From: Macrostomum hystrix
Lineage: Eukaryota > Platyhelminthes > Macrostomidae
DNA length: 64,000 nucleotides
Assembly: GCA_950097015.1 (NCBI GenBank)
Contig: CATNEN010000002.1
Location: 5,969,501-6,033,500 of the forward strand
Direction of reading: 5' to 3'
The stretch's first letter is position 1. Every line of letters starts with the position of its first letter. Shown one piece after another: positions 22,001-33,300 of this stretch. The translations under genes were made by a program, and so were the position numbers. A model generated the notes under the pieces. The model saw nothing but the letters and a program-made list of their open reading frames with translations, made no database searches and had not been told where the DNA came from.

Positions 22001-23938
22001 GCACAGCAATGATAGAAAGCATAGCTCTGTACGCCTCCGAGGCCTGGGGGGCTTTTGTCTCGTGGAACCTGGGTCCTTGGGACCGCTGTCTTTTTGAAAG
22101 AGTAAACATCAGGTGCTGTAAAGCCATACTACAAGTCAGCCAAAATACGGATGGCAACGGGGCCCGCTCGGAGTTAGGCAGATTGCCTTTATTATACAAC
22201 ATCCAGAAAAGAAGCATTTCGTACTGGGCCTCCATAACAAGCCGGCCGGACTCCATAGTTTTCAAGTTATTGGCGGACCAAACATACAGTGATGTTGGAA
22301 TCAAAGCAAAGACCAACAATGAGGTTATGCTGAACTGCAGAGGCATTAGTCCCGCAAAAGCAATTAAAACCACAGGTAAAATTTCGTTTCTCAGTTCGAT
22401 ACCCATTGGAGACAAAGGACACAGAACTCAAGCAAGCTAAGTCACTTCTATTACTCCTTCAAGCAATATTATTCAGCCGAAAAATATTTACAACAAATAT
22501 ACAACCCGGAGTGGAGACGTACCATATCCTCGTTTAGACTAGGAAACCATAAGCTAGCTTGCGAAACATTGCGAACTGCGAGACCGAAAATTCCGTATGT
22601 AAATAGATTATGTAGTAAGTGCAAAACAGAAGTTGAAAACGAGGTCCACTTCCTTTTTAAGTGCACTTGGAATAAATATAGCGCAGCACGTTCGAAATTT
22701 GAGACGGAAGTTTCTGGGAAAACACCCAATTTCATATCCTTAACAGCAGAAGAAAAATCTAACTACATAATGGCTCAAGACGATTGGGAAACCGCTGAAG
22801 CTTTAGCAAAATACATCATAGAAATATCTAAAATAAGGGAACAGCTGCCCTGAGACTACGAGATCTTACTAGCATTCAACAATAGATATTTCATATTTTG
22901 TTTTTTCCCTGGCGTCCCTTGTGTTTTTACTGCTCTTATTTTTAATACCTTTGCTTTCCCTTCCCAGCTCGATATTTGATTCCTACAAACTTCGCTTTTT
23001 ATGTTGCTTTTCGTTGTTCATTTAAATGTGTTGTTAAAAAATATATATAAAAAAAAATCAGCACACATAGATGGTGTGCGCGTTTTAATAATAATAATAA
23101 TAATATCTTTCCTAATATTGAGAATTCAAGACGGGAAACTGGCGGCACTACTACTATTGTAGTAGTGTAGAAAGAAAATGGTTTTAAAGGTTTAAAATAT
23201 TTGCGGTGCTGGAATTCCGCATCTAGAGCCATTATTTACAATACTATTTATAGTTCATGCACTTCTTCATAAAAAGGCCTGAACCAGCAAAACGTATACA
23301 TTAAAGAGCTAATATTTTATCGGACAGGTAATGAAATTGCACACATCGACTCCCTTTGTGGAATCTCATTCCGTATTTGACACGTAGAATTTTTTTCCGA
23401 ATAAGAATTTAATCAGAAGAACAGACTTACAATCGCTGATTACCTGCACCCTGCAGCTTTCGCAGGTGACGAGTCTCTGTCTGCACTGATTTCTCATGTG
23501 CTCTTCCATCTCTCTCTTTAGTTTTTTCTCCCCGCACAGGTCGCATTGCAGCTTTTCAAATTCGCACTCTGCTAGATGGGCCTCCGCCTGTCGCCATGCA
23601 AACTGGGCACGGCAACCGTCGGCCTTATTAGGACATGACACCTTCAACTTTCCGATATCCCGACGAGAAGCAATGTCCGGAAAGCAGGAAGCCTGAGAGA
23701 TGTAGATCTCCTCGTCCTGGTCTTTGCAGGCCTCTGTTCTGCCAGGACAGATGACCTTGTCCTGAGCTGGTAGGCTGTCGAAGCAGTTCTGGCAGAGGCG
23801 GCATCCGTGCGGTGTCTGGAATGAGTTGACGACCGGCTTGGCGCAGCTGCTGCACTGCAGATGGCTGGGCAAGCCGCTCTCATCGACCAGGGCGGCTGCT
23901 AGGGCGCGAGGGGGCAGCACCAGGCTGGCTGTCGACAT
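19091..23938 (-). CDS. TRAF-like adaptor/E3 ligase, copy A (intron enlarged by a LINE)
   Basis: TRAFs are trimeric cytoplasmic adaptors for TNF and IL-1/Toll-type receptors, often ubiquitin ligases. Exon 1 is 23938-23444 (165 codons) and exon 2 is 20254-19091, phase 0, 552 residues. Order: RING-like motif at residues 29-65 (CSSC, then PHGCRLCQNC), TRAF zinc fingers from about 95 to 235 (CEFEKLQCDLCGEKKLKREM, HLTECRLKPTQC), a helical stalk, and a MATH/TRAF-C domain from about 405 (FDGCLTWKVTG, SRYGYMFRVRLFLNGGDG, LIQGEYD). The RING has His and Cys exchanged at the usual CGH position. Copy B is almost identical except for the last part of MATH. The intron is 3,189 bp because of an antisense LINE inserted at the donor; copy B's intron is 97 bp. 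Confidence 0.88.
20350..20358. repeat. Left copy of the probable LINE target-site duplication
   Basis: TACCTGCAC here matches 23441-23449 and, in the uninterrupted copy B, 27497-27505. The match extends to TACCTGCACTC against TACCTGCACCC. On the minus strand it contains the exon end GTGCAG and the donor GTA. Confidence 0.75.
20361..23108 (+). mobile_element. 5'-truncated LINE retrotransposon, inactive
   Basis: A reverse transcriptase is readable: NYRPISVLPALARLF, DLKSAFDMV, GVRQGCPLSPLLFSLYID and the catalytic block LLYCDDLVIFG (YCDD instead of the common YADD). A C-terminal zinc knuckle follows (CSKCKTEVENEVHFLFKC, near 22615). No endonuclease domain precedes it, so the 5' end is truncated. 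In-frame stops at 21022 and 21049 and a frame change after 22440 make it dead. The 3' end has a small stem (GCACAC and GTGTGC, 23061-23079) and an AAT microsatellite tail (23086-23106). TACCTGCAC occurs at 20350-20358 and 23441-23449, flanking it. The 335 bp between tail and right repeat are unexplained. Clade not assigned (CR1/I-like organisation). Confidence 0.85.
23109..23440. other. Unexplained 3' segment between LINE tail and right repeat
   Basis: The segment has a short palindrome (ACTACTACTATTGTAGTAGT near 23149). It is not present in the copy B intron and is not recognisable LINE. It could be a 3' transduced flank, a second insertion, or original intron sequence lost from copy B. Confidence 0.45.
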
Positions 23939-24783
23939 GATTTTATAAGAACCTTATGGCCAGCTTGATGTCAATAATATTTCTCCTCGGACAAGGTTCT
24001 ACGTTAATTTAAGTACAGTAATTTAAAAAGAATTAAACAACCAGCGACACTAAAAGAATAGTGTGCAGTACAAGGTAGTTCCTGCTGTAGCACAGTAAGT
24101 AGGTACTATGGCTTGTAAAATGCTCGCAGTATTGGCGTCCACATTTTACGTTTTCTATTTAAAGTACCTAAATTTTGACCTACAATTTCTCAACGCTGTT
24201 AAAAAGCTAACTCACAGCTGTCAGCCAACAACTGCCGCTATGGCGATAGTAGGGTTTCTTCGTGCATTATAAAATCTAACTGGTGACGTAATTGCTTTCT
24301 TAGTGAACAACTCTTTGTGTACAATATTGTCTTTTCTGGCTTCTGAAAGACGGAACTACTGCATTTACAGTAGAAAATACAGGCAACCAGGTGCTACTGA
24401 AACACAGCGCTCTGTAGATGCATGAGAAACGAAGTAGTTCCTAATACGAATAATAGAACCTTCGGCTTGGTACCTTATAGGCGACGCAGTATACAAAGCT
24501 AGCTTTTGTGGGTCTTACATTATGAAGCCAATTTGGTTGGGCTATACGTACTCCATGCTGTCTGGTGACATTGCGCGACTGTTTTAAAATTGCACCTCTC
24601 CAGTATGCCCCACCCAATTTCATTTAGAAGCTCTGAAACAAATAATAATTTTGAACTCATGTCTGACATTGTTAGTAGTTATCATCGTTACAGATCTGAC
24701 CGATGAAACAGATTTTGCCTGACAAATAAGAAATCTTTAACACAGCAAAGTCGATGCGATAGTTCAGTTGCATGGCTGTAGAG
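23939..24783. promoter_or_regulatory. 5' flank of TRAF copy A
   Basis: The first 70 bp or so upstream of the ATG match copy B almost perfectly. From about 24012 to 24330 the two flanks are still alignable but carry many substitutions and indels (for example AACTGCCGCTATGGCGATAG against AACTGGCGATAG). Beyond about 24340 no similarity is seen. No core promoter motif was assigned. Confidence 0.5.
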
Positions 24784-25357
24784 CAGGGGTAGGCAAACTT
24801 ATTAGCTGGCGGGCCAAAGAGAGAGCCTAAAAGATGACAGCGGGCCGCATTGACTGTATAAATATGAGATAGGGGAGAGATGAGACACAGGAAAGATGGG
24901 ACACGAGAGAGATGAGACACGGGAGAGATTAGACACGGGAGAGATTAGACACGGGAGAGATTACACGGGGGAAATTAGATACGGGAGAGATGAGACACGG
25001 GAGAGATAAGATAGGGAAGAGATTAGACACGGGAGAGATTACACGGGGGGAGATTAGATACGGGAGAGATGAGACACGGGAGAGATAAGATAGGGAAGAG
25101 ATTAGACACGGGAGAGATTACACGGGGGAGATTAGATACGGGAGAGATGAGACACGGGAGAGATAAGATAGGGAAGAGATTAGACACGGGAGAAATTAGA
25201 CACGGGAGAGATTAGATACGAGAGCGATGAGACACGGGAGAGATTAGACACGAGAGAGATGAAACAGGACACTGTAGATGTCAGAAGGGGCAACGGGCCG
25301 GATTTGGGAGCTTCGAGGGCCGCATCTGGCCCGCGGGCCGGAGTTTGCCGACCCCTG
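24784..25357 (-). mobile_element. hAT-type MITE, family M1, perfect 8-bp target duplication
   Basis: The 16-bp inverted termini are CAGGGGTAGGCAAACT at the left and, on the complement of the right end, CAGGGGTCGGCAAACT. Both flanks are exactly CTGTAGAG (24776-24783 and 25358-25365). The interior is an array of GGGAGAGATGAGACAC-type units of about 16 bp, the complement of the array in the 16297 copy, so this copy is in the opposite orientation. It has no coding capacity. It lies between the two TRAF genes. Confidence 0.95.
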
Positions 25358-25365
25358 CTGTAGAG

Positions 25366-26229
25366 GGTGACGATCGTACAGGAAAGTATGGTTTTATGTA
25401 GTGAAAATCTTATATTAAAAAGGCCTGCAAAGGACCTAACAGTTTTTATGGAGCCAATATAAATAAAAGGTTCTAAAATGTATGATAATATAAAGAGTAC
25501 AGAAGCAAACCAAAAACCATAATTAAAATGGACTTAACAGTCGTACTAATAAATTAAGGAAATCCGTGTTAGAAATCAAATTCAAACTTTCATATTGATA
25601 GTTAATCATCATATAGAGGCGTTTTGGGAAATCAAATCAAGAAATAAAACAAATGTTAGGTCGATTACTGTGATAAATAGATTGTCAGACGGAACAGTCA
25701 AACATGTTATGAATCTCCATTTGACACCTGACACAAAAGCTGATGCTGATATATTTCATCTCATATCAGCTCATGCAACACGAGCCATATTATACACTGG
25801 GTGCACTAATTCACGCAGTGAAATTTCTAATTTGAGTTTCATTTCGATTTTTTATTTAATGACAATCATTCATTCGTACGAGTATTTCACTTAACAAAAC
25901 CAACAATTAGAGAAATTTGATAACGTGTTAAAACGAACTTAAAGCGTGGGAAAAATAAATATTAATATATATAATATGAAATATATATAAGCGTTCTAGT
26001 AACAAGTAATGAAAATTAAAGAAATAAATTTCTAGGTTTTTGTTATTCCGAATATGTTAGAACACTAAATATCTACTCGTAAATTTAGCGAGAAGGCATA
26101 ATTTGAACAAGATGCTGGGTTAAGAAAAAACATTTTCTCTTCATTTTTTTCGTGTTGGTGTTGAGATGTCAGGTGAAGAAGAGATACATTAAAAAATTTC
26201 TTTACTTTGAATTCCCTAAATCCACAGCA
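25366..26229. other. AT-rich intergenic sequence downstream of TRAF copy B
   Basis: A 99-codon open frame (25595-25894) has no recognisable motif and no splice context. I see no other gene or element. Confidence 0.45.
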
Positions 26230-27994
26230 TCATCTCCGCCGACCCCGCCGACCCGTCTCGCTTGGACGCGGTTCCACCTCGGTCTCCAGGTACAAGCAAT
26301 CGTTTCTCACATACTTTTCTTCGAGCTGGTCGATTTTCATAAGCCTCGGTATCGACGCATAAACCGTCAAATCATTAGGGCCGGGTGGACGTTGTGCATT
26401 AAGAGATACCTTGGCCACCAGGTCCTCTGAGCGATTTCTTGAATGCATGAGGCGGAAGGTGACGTCCGCTACGAGCGGCCATTCCTGGACATCGTCGTAC
26501 TCGCCCTGAATGAGCACCAGCTGGACTGACACGTGGCTGCCCTCGACACCGTCGCCGCCGTTGAGGAACAGTCGAACGCGGAACATGTAGCCGTACCGCC
26601 TGGACACGAAGGGCGGCGAGAACAGAGAGGCCGGCGAGCCGCTCCTCGCCTCACTGCGCCTCGCGGCGACACCTGTCACCTTCCACGTCAGGCAGCCGTC
26701 GAATGAAGTCTGCTCAAGGATTTCAAATCGCAGCTCAATCGAGCGCATCTGCTCAAGAATGCGAGCAGTGTCCGCGGTCGAGGCAGATTGCGCTGCCGCC
26801 ACATTCGAAGGACCCGTCGACCCAGACGATCTGTCAGCTGCCTCCAGCTGTCGCAGCTTGTCGTCCATGTTCTTCAGCATGGTCTTGAAGGCGTTGTATC
26901 CGCCGAACGCCTTCATCAGCTCTTCCAGCTCCATTGTAGTCAGCGCCCAAGAGGCCACATTCGGCTGAAGACTCTTGAACTTGGAAAAGATGTTCATCGC
27001 CTTTCTCTCCTGCTCCTTCATTTCCTTAGTCAGCGTTTCCATAGAAACTGGCGTGGCAGACACCGCAGAAGCCCCGACCGAGGCAGCGGCAGCAGCCCCA
27101 GAGGGGACGTTGAACGAGCTGAGTTGAGCGTTCGCTTTCAACCGTCGATCGATCAGCTCCAGGTGCTTGTCAGCCTCATCAGAGAAGTGAGCTGGCAGCT
27201 CAGCAGCCGGTGCACAAAAGTCGCAGCCCAGGTGAGCGAACTTGCACTGCGTCGGCTTCAGGCGGCATTCGGTGAGGTGCTTGAGAAAGCTCTGCCGGTT
27301 GTACATGCCTTCGTGGCAGTGCGGACAGGGGCCCGTGAACTCCTGACAGCAGGCAATTGACTGAAGGCTCAGGTGCTCATTTTCCATCAGGTAGGCCACC
27401 ACCTGAGAGTTAACAAAAAGTAATCAATGAACATTTGTAAGCATTGAATACAGGTAAAATAAAAAATATCCGTGTTCTGTCAGACAAGCTTTTTAGTACC
27501 TGCACTCTGCAGCTTTCGCAGGTGACGAGTCTCTGTCTGCACTGATTTCTCATGTGCTCTTCCATCTCTCTCTTTAGTTTCTTCTCTCCGCACAGGTCGC
27601 ATTGCAGCTTTTCAAATTCGCACTCTGCTAGATGGGCCTCCGCCTGTCGCCATGCAAACTGGGCACGGCAACCGTCGGCCTTATTAGGACATGACACCTT
27701 CAACTTTCCGATATCCCGACGAGAAGCAATGTCCGGAAAGCAGGAAGCCTGAGAGATGTAGATCTCCTCGTCCTGGTCTTTGCAGGCCTCTGTTCTGCCA
27801 GGACAGATGACCTTGTCCTGAGCTGGTAGGCTGTCGAAGCAGTTCTGGCAGAGGCGGCATCCGTGCGGTGTCTGGAATGAGTTGACGACCGGCTTGGCGC
27901 AGCTGCTGCACTGCAGATGGCTGGGCAAGCCGCTCTCATCGACCAGGGCGGCTGCTAGGGCGCGAGGGGGCAGCACCAGGCTGGCTGTCGACAT
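26230..27994 (-). CDS. TRAF-like adaptor/E3 ligase, copy B
   Basis: Exon 1 is 27994-27500 and exon 2 is 27402-26230, with a 97-bp intron, phase 0, 555 residues. The layout matches copy A: RING-like motif with the His/Cys exchange, TRAF zinc fingers, helical stalk, MATH domain. From ATG to LIQGEYD it is almost identical to copy A, introns included. After that point (nucleotide about 26493) the proteins differ strongly: B continues DVQEWPLVADVTFRLMHS, closer to the usual TRAF LLPWPF strand, whereas A has GRLDRCWRPGAEVTFRLMHR. The final strands stay homologous (YVRNDCLYLETEV against YVRNDIIYVDIMV). Receptor or partner choice of the TRAF-C groove could therefore differ between copies. Confidence 0.9.
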
Positions 27995-29440
27995 GATTTT
28001 ATAAGAACCTTATGGCCAGCTTGATGTCAATAATATTTCTCCTCGGACAAGGTTCTACGTTAATTTAGGTACTGACATAGTAGTGAATAATTAAACAACC
28101 AGCGACACTGAAAATAATTGTGTACAGCAAAAGGTAGTTCCTGATGTACCACAGTAAGTAGGTAGTATGGATTGTTAAATACTCGCAGTTTTTGCGTCCA
28201 CATTTTGCATTTTCTATTTAAACGTTGCTAATTTTGACCTACAATTTCTCAACGCTGTTATGAAGCAAACTCACAGCTGTCAGCCAACAACTGGCGATAG
28301 AAGGGTTCTTTGTGCATTATAAAATCTAACTGGCAGTGATTTAAGATATGACTATGGCTGAAATAACATGACAGACTAATTTTCGGATTCCTAACCGTGA
28401 GTTCTTATCTTGAGCCTGCAGTGCATAGACTGTACAGCTTTAGTGGTAAACAGCGTTTTGAAGCGCTTGCGACTGTACATGCGGCGCAAACGGTCAGGTA
28501 TGATTCGAATTATTCTATTAACAACTGGGCAATCTCATGTACCAACTTTTTCCTTTTCTTTATCACCTAAAATATCCAGCCAATGCCATGAAATACCACC
28601 TTAGTCTTTCTACTGCTAGCTGATAATCTACGCTATATATAAATATTACTGTATAGTGATACATATCATAATTAACAAAGGCGAACGCGTACAGACAAGG
28701 CTATTACTAGTTGGCCAGTTTTTATATGATAGATTCACGTGTTAGTGAATACCAATTCGCCTTATCAAGCAGAGCAGAAGCAAGTAACACAACCAGAAGC
28801 TTAGAATGCATATAGAACAGTAGCACTACAGACTCGGGAATCTAGACAGTGTACTATTTATATGATCTATAAATATATGATCTATGGCCTATGAAAGTTA
28901 AGAGTTAGAAACATACCTACATCAGGGATTGTGGCACAAGTGGTCAAGGTGCAAAAGTTTATGACTGTGCGTTGTGCAACCTGAATGCTAGTGCATTTAG
29001 ATTTATTCATAAAAGTACTCAAAAAACGATGAGTCATCTTATAGACTGAACTCTAATAGATAAATTGATTGACAAACACCTCATCCTTGGTACCTCCGCT
29101 GTTAAGAATTACTGATCAGTCAGTGTGGCAAAGAAAAGAAATTGCAGATAGTTGTCATATTGGACTATAATACAATGAGAATGTTTCTTAGAAACAGTGC
29201 AGAATTTTCGCCGAAAAAATACACTACGGAGATAGGACATTTTCATCATTCTGCACATACTCAAAAACTTGTCTTTTTTATATTAATTTCCTTATTTATA
29301 GCTTTATCGATTTCTGTCAAACTATACACCAAGCTCCCGATCCTGAAGCGAAAAATACTTAGAAATAAGCTTTTTGTTTTATCTATTCTTTGATCAGTAA
29401 TTTAATTAATTTAGTAATATTACTTTTGTAGTGAGCCACA
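27995..29440. other. 5' flank of TRAF copy B and AT-rich spacer
   Basis: 27995-28065 is near-identical to the copy A upstream region; 28066-28345 is a diverged homologue of it. From 28350 to 29440 the sequence is AT-rich. Open frames at 28410 and 29142 show no domain, and I do not call them genes. Confidence 0.5.
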
Positions 29441-30030
29441 GCTTAGGGGCCTATTGGTGTCTCACTAGCTGTCAGTAGCCCCACCTGCAAGGTAGCTTAG
29501 GTGCCCCGTTTGCTGGCATTGAGTGACTGCCCTGCCCTCCCTTCTCTGGCGCTGTCCGGTCTGTCCCTCCCTGCCCCTCCCCGACCGCAACTGCACTTTG
29601 AGTGCGCTGTCTCTTCCCGCCAGGGACGAGTCATCGCCTCTTTGTCCCGCGCTGGCTTCGCTGCTCCCGGTCCCCTTCTCTGTGTGCGCTTGCCTGCTCT
29701 CAGTCAGCACGTGATTCTCCTAACGTGACTGGCCTCTCTTTGTTCTCTAAAAGTGCACGTAAACATGTTTACTGCACTTGGGGCTTCGATTATGAGTCCG
29801 AGCCTACGTAGGAGTGACGTTTTCGGCGCCACTGACGTCAGTTGCTAATTATAGAAACCACGTGATTCCATCTCGTGCTTTTTGACTTTACACTGTCCCT
29901 GCCTATAAAAGAATCTCCGCTCCTCTGGTCCTCAAAAGCGGCTCTCCCTGCCGCTATCCCCGCATTGGAGTCCGCCGGATCCCGCAGTGTTAGCAGGAGG
30001 ACCGGTATAACACTTATAAAAAGCACTTTT
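29441..30030 (+). promoter_or_regulatory. Promoter-like or LTR-like block
   Basis: A C/T-rich stretch (29470-29700) is followed by a dense set of classical sites: CACGTG at about 29708 and 29860, the CRE palindrome TGACGTCA near 29833, an E2F-like TTTCGGCGCC near 29820, and TATAAAAG near 29904. A GC-rich, initiator-like segment follows. I found no gene starting just downstream on the plus strand. It may be a solo LTR or an orphan promoter; matching LTR ends were not found. Confidence 0.4.
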
Positions 30031-30375
30031 GACTCTAGCCTTATGACTTATTTATTGTATGCTCACACTGATAATCTTATTAATATTGGTCTAGCTAGTT
30101 AAGAAAATAGTATGAAGCTTAGCTTTTCAGGATAAAGCATTATAAGATTCGTTGGAGCAACATGTTAGTTGTTAGGTAAGTTATATAAAAATAGAATTTT
30201 GGGATCTGCTCACTAATAAAAACGATAAATTTTAGATATGAAAAAGTGAAAATCTGTTATCTCCGTAGTGCATTTTTGGGCGAAAACCAGCCTCCTAAAC
30301 TTTTTCTAAGAAACAGTTTCCCGTCCATCTACTCCTAGTGGCCATTGAGAATAACATAAAGCGGGCTGATCATCA

Positions 30376-33300
30376 TCAGCGACCATCCGCCGCGGTGGCA
30401 CCACGAGCTGCTGCAGAGCGCGCCTCGTCAGTAAGGCTAGTAAGCGAGTCGATAGACTGCAGCAGCTCCTGACTGTCCTGCTCGGCATTGAAGCTAGCTA
30501 GCCAGGCCAGACATTTGCCAGCCACAAACTTGGCGTCAATGTGCAACTGCTCCCGAATCTTATCATCGTCGCTGGCCTGCGAAGGTTTGACTCCGGTGCC
30601 ACCACCGAGGCCGCCTTTGGCCCTCGCCAGCTGCCGGAGGCTGTCCTCCATTCGGCGCACTGAGTCGAGCAGGTCGGCAAGGCCGGACCTGTAGCGCGGC
30701 AGCAGCTCGCGCGACCAGGCAGTCACCCAGGCTGCGGTCTTGGCGGCTCCAACCGAATCGGCGTTGGCCGCCAAGAAGTCTGATATTGGCTCCACCTAGG
30801 TTGGGATCGAGCCGGTTGAGGATTATAGACTAGTTCATTATGCAGTGCCTGACCATATGCCAGAATGTAGTAACTACCTCAAAAAATAGCAACCATCCCA
30901 CACCTTAGCAACCATCCCACACCTTAGCAACCATCCCACCCCCTAGCAACCATCAGTCTCCCTAGCAAGCATCATTTTCTCTAGCACCCATCATTCTACC
31001 TAGCAACCATTATACTCATTATTTACAGTCACATGCAAAAGTAATGACGAAATAGAACAGTAAAAGCCTAGTTTGCCTTATTAAATAATATATATTCCAG
31101 ATTTGACTTGACCATGGCAGTAGAGAAATATGAGAAAATTAAAATATGTCTAATAATAGACGGCTTGGTTGGCATAGAAATGATGATAAGATTTGCTTTA
31201 GAAGTCACTTGTCTAAATGGGGAACTTCTACAATTGCGTCTAACTGGAATGTACACTGCCTTATGTACAATAGCTGTACAGTCTAGAATCTGCTTGAAAT
31301 GTTTATTGCAACTAAAATCCATTAGTGCATCCAGTGTCTCATTGCTGACTGAATGTAGGACAGAATAAGGAACTAGTAGAATGACTAACCCTGCGCGCAG
31401 TACTAACCGGTACTAACCCTGTCTAAACTAACATTTTTATTTTACTGTCCAATAAGTACGTACGAAGGAAGATGTGAACATGGTCTGAGTGACGAAGTAA
31501 GTCAAGTGAGTGTGCGTCATGAGCCCAATGACCACATGGCAAGGCTTAATAAAATTTATTAACTGCCGGAGGGCTGCGGGCAGTGGCACATCATTTGGTG
31601 ACACTAGACCCGCAGCCAGCGAGAAGGCAATGCCGCCCATTTTGCTGACTCCTGAGCACACACGCACATAGATACCGTACGTAGGCACACAGTGGCACAG
31701 CTGCAGCTATTAGAGTGTACAGATACAGCTGGTCAGTCCGTGGATAAAAGATTCGAACTCCCGACCTCTGGGCGAGAATTTTAGAAGCTCTGACCACTTA
31801 GCTACAAACTCCCCTTTTAGTTGCTAGGTTGCTAGACGGCGTCACCGTCTGGAGGAGCTCACCATTCTCAGTGCGTAGGGCGACGGCTGGGTCGGCATGT
31901 CCCGGTTGGTCTTGCGATAGGCTCTGGGCACTTCATTCAGCCGACTGACGGCCTCCAGCGAGCGAGAGATAAGCGCCGCCACCACCTGCTCATCAAGCAG
32001 CTGGCACACGGCCTGCCAGCGGGCCAGACAGTCTGTCAGAGCAGTAACAAACAGCCGATCTCGCTCAGACTCATTGCTAATGAGCGCCTCATCGGATTCT
32101 GCACCGTCCAGCTTCACTGGCAGGTCGGCCAATTTGGGCTTGATTGAGTCTTCATAGAGCCGCAAGATTTCTGACCTGGCGGCGGTCAAGTCAGCAGCAA
32201 GGAGCAGGGCTCGCTTGACACCCTCCTCGCCGGTGCCAATGTCAGCGGAGAGGCCTTCAAATTGAATGCCGCAGCGGCAGACAATCTGCAGTGTCAGCTT
32301 CCAAAATCGGCCGCTGAGTGCTGGCAGATGAACATCTGGCGACCAGACGCGAGACACAGCGGCCAGGCAAGCCGAGGTGGCCTTTAGGCGGCAGACGGTG
32401 CTAGGTGAGGCGAGAGACAGGCCGCAGTTTGCCAGCTCCTGGTCAAGGCTGCTTGTTACCTGAGGGACAAGAGAGGCACAGGCTTCACATTTGATAAAGG
32501 AATTTGACATGAACTACGAGTATATAATTTTGGATTGCTAACAACAAACTATACAGCAATAACCGTAGTTGCAAATGGAAAGATGGAAAGATTCTAAGAT
32601 GGGTTAAATGGTGAGAATGGAGATGGGTTTAAGGGAGTGAGGTGGGCGCAGATGAGTCAGGTAGGCACAAGAGAGTTGGGTGGATCCGCAGGGAGAGGTG
32701 GGTGCAAGGGAGTGGGGTGGGTGCAAGGCAGTTTGTGGGTGCAAGGGAGTGAGGTGGGTGCAAGGGAGTGGGGTGAGTACAAGGGAGTGGGGTGGGTGCA
32801 GGTGAGTGAGGTGGGTGCAAGGGAGTGGGTGGGTGCAAGGGAGTGGGAGGGAGTGGTCCTGGACCAAGGGAGTGAGGTGGGTTAAGAGTGTAGAGAGGTT
32901 GATGTCAGAGAAAGGCAGAGCGCGGTGAGCATCATGAAAATCGGGCAGGGGCAGATAGGAGGGCAGAGGAGGATTTCTCACCTCGTGTAGCCTAATCTGG
33001 AAGTACACAGCCAGGTTGAACTTTCGCCTGAGCTCCCAATAAGAAGGCAGCTTGGTTAGACTGGGCAGAAGGGCCTGGAACTGCGGCAGAAACTGCAGCA
33101 CGGTGAGGCTGTAGCGCTGGTGGAATCTGTCCGGATTGCCCGGATTGAACAGCATCGGCAGCTCCTCGATGAGGTGCCTGGCCAGCTCGGGAAACACGGC
33201 GCCAGCTAGAAAGTCGAAGTGGCGCGACAGACCGGCGGCGTCCAGCAGGCCGGCCCAGGCGTCGCGTTGCTCGTGTGCAAAGTCTAGCACAGACGCAAAG

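Noticed and set aside
20377-22853. Active LINE or host gene encoding a reverse transcriptase
   Set aside because: It has a truncated 5' end, two in-frame stops and a frame change; it lies antisense in a TRAF intron.
25595-25894. 99-codon gene between the TRAF copies
   Set aside because: It resembles no family, has AT-rich codons typical of spacer, and no flanking exons.
29441-30162. Solo LTR with defined ends
   Set aside because: A possible end GAGCAACA at 30162 was noted, but no matching TG start with a 4-6 bp duplication was found, so only a promoter-like block is reported.
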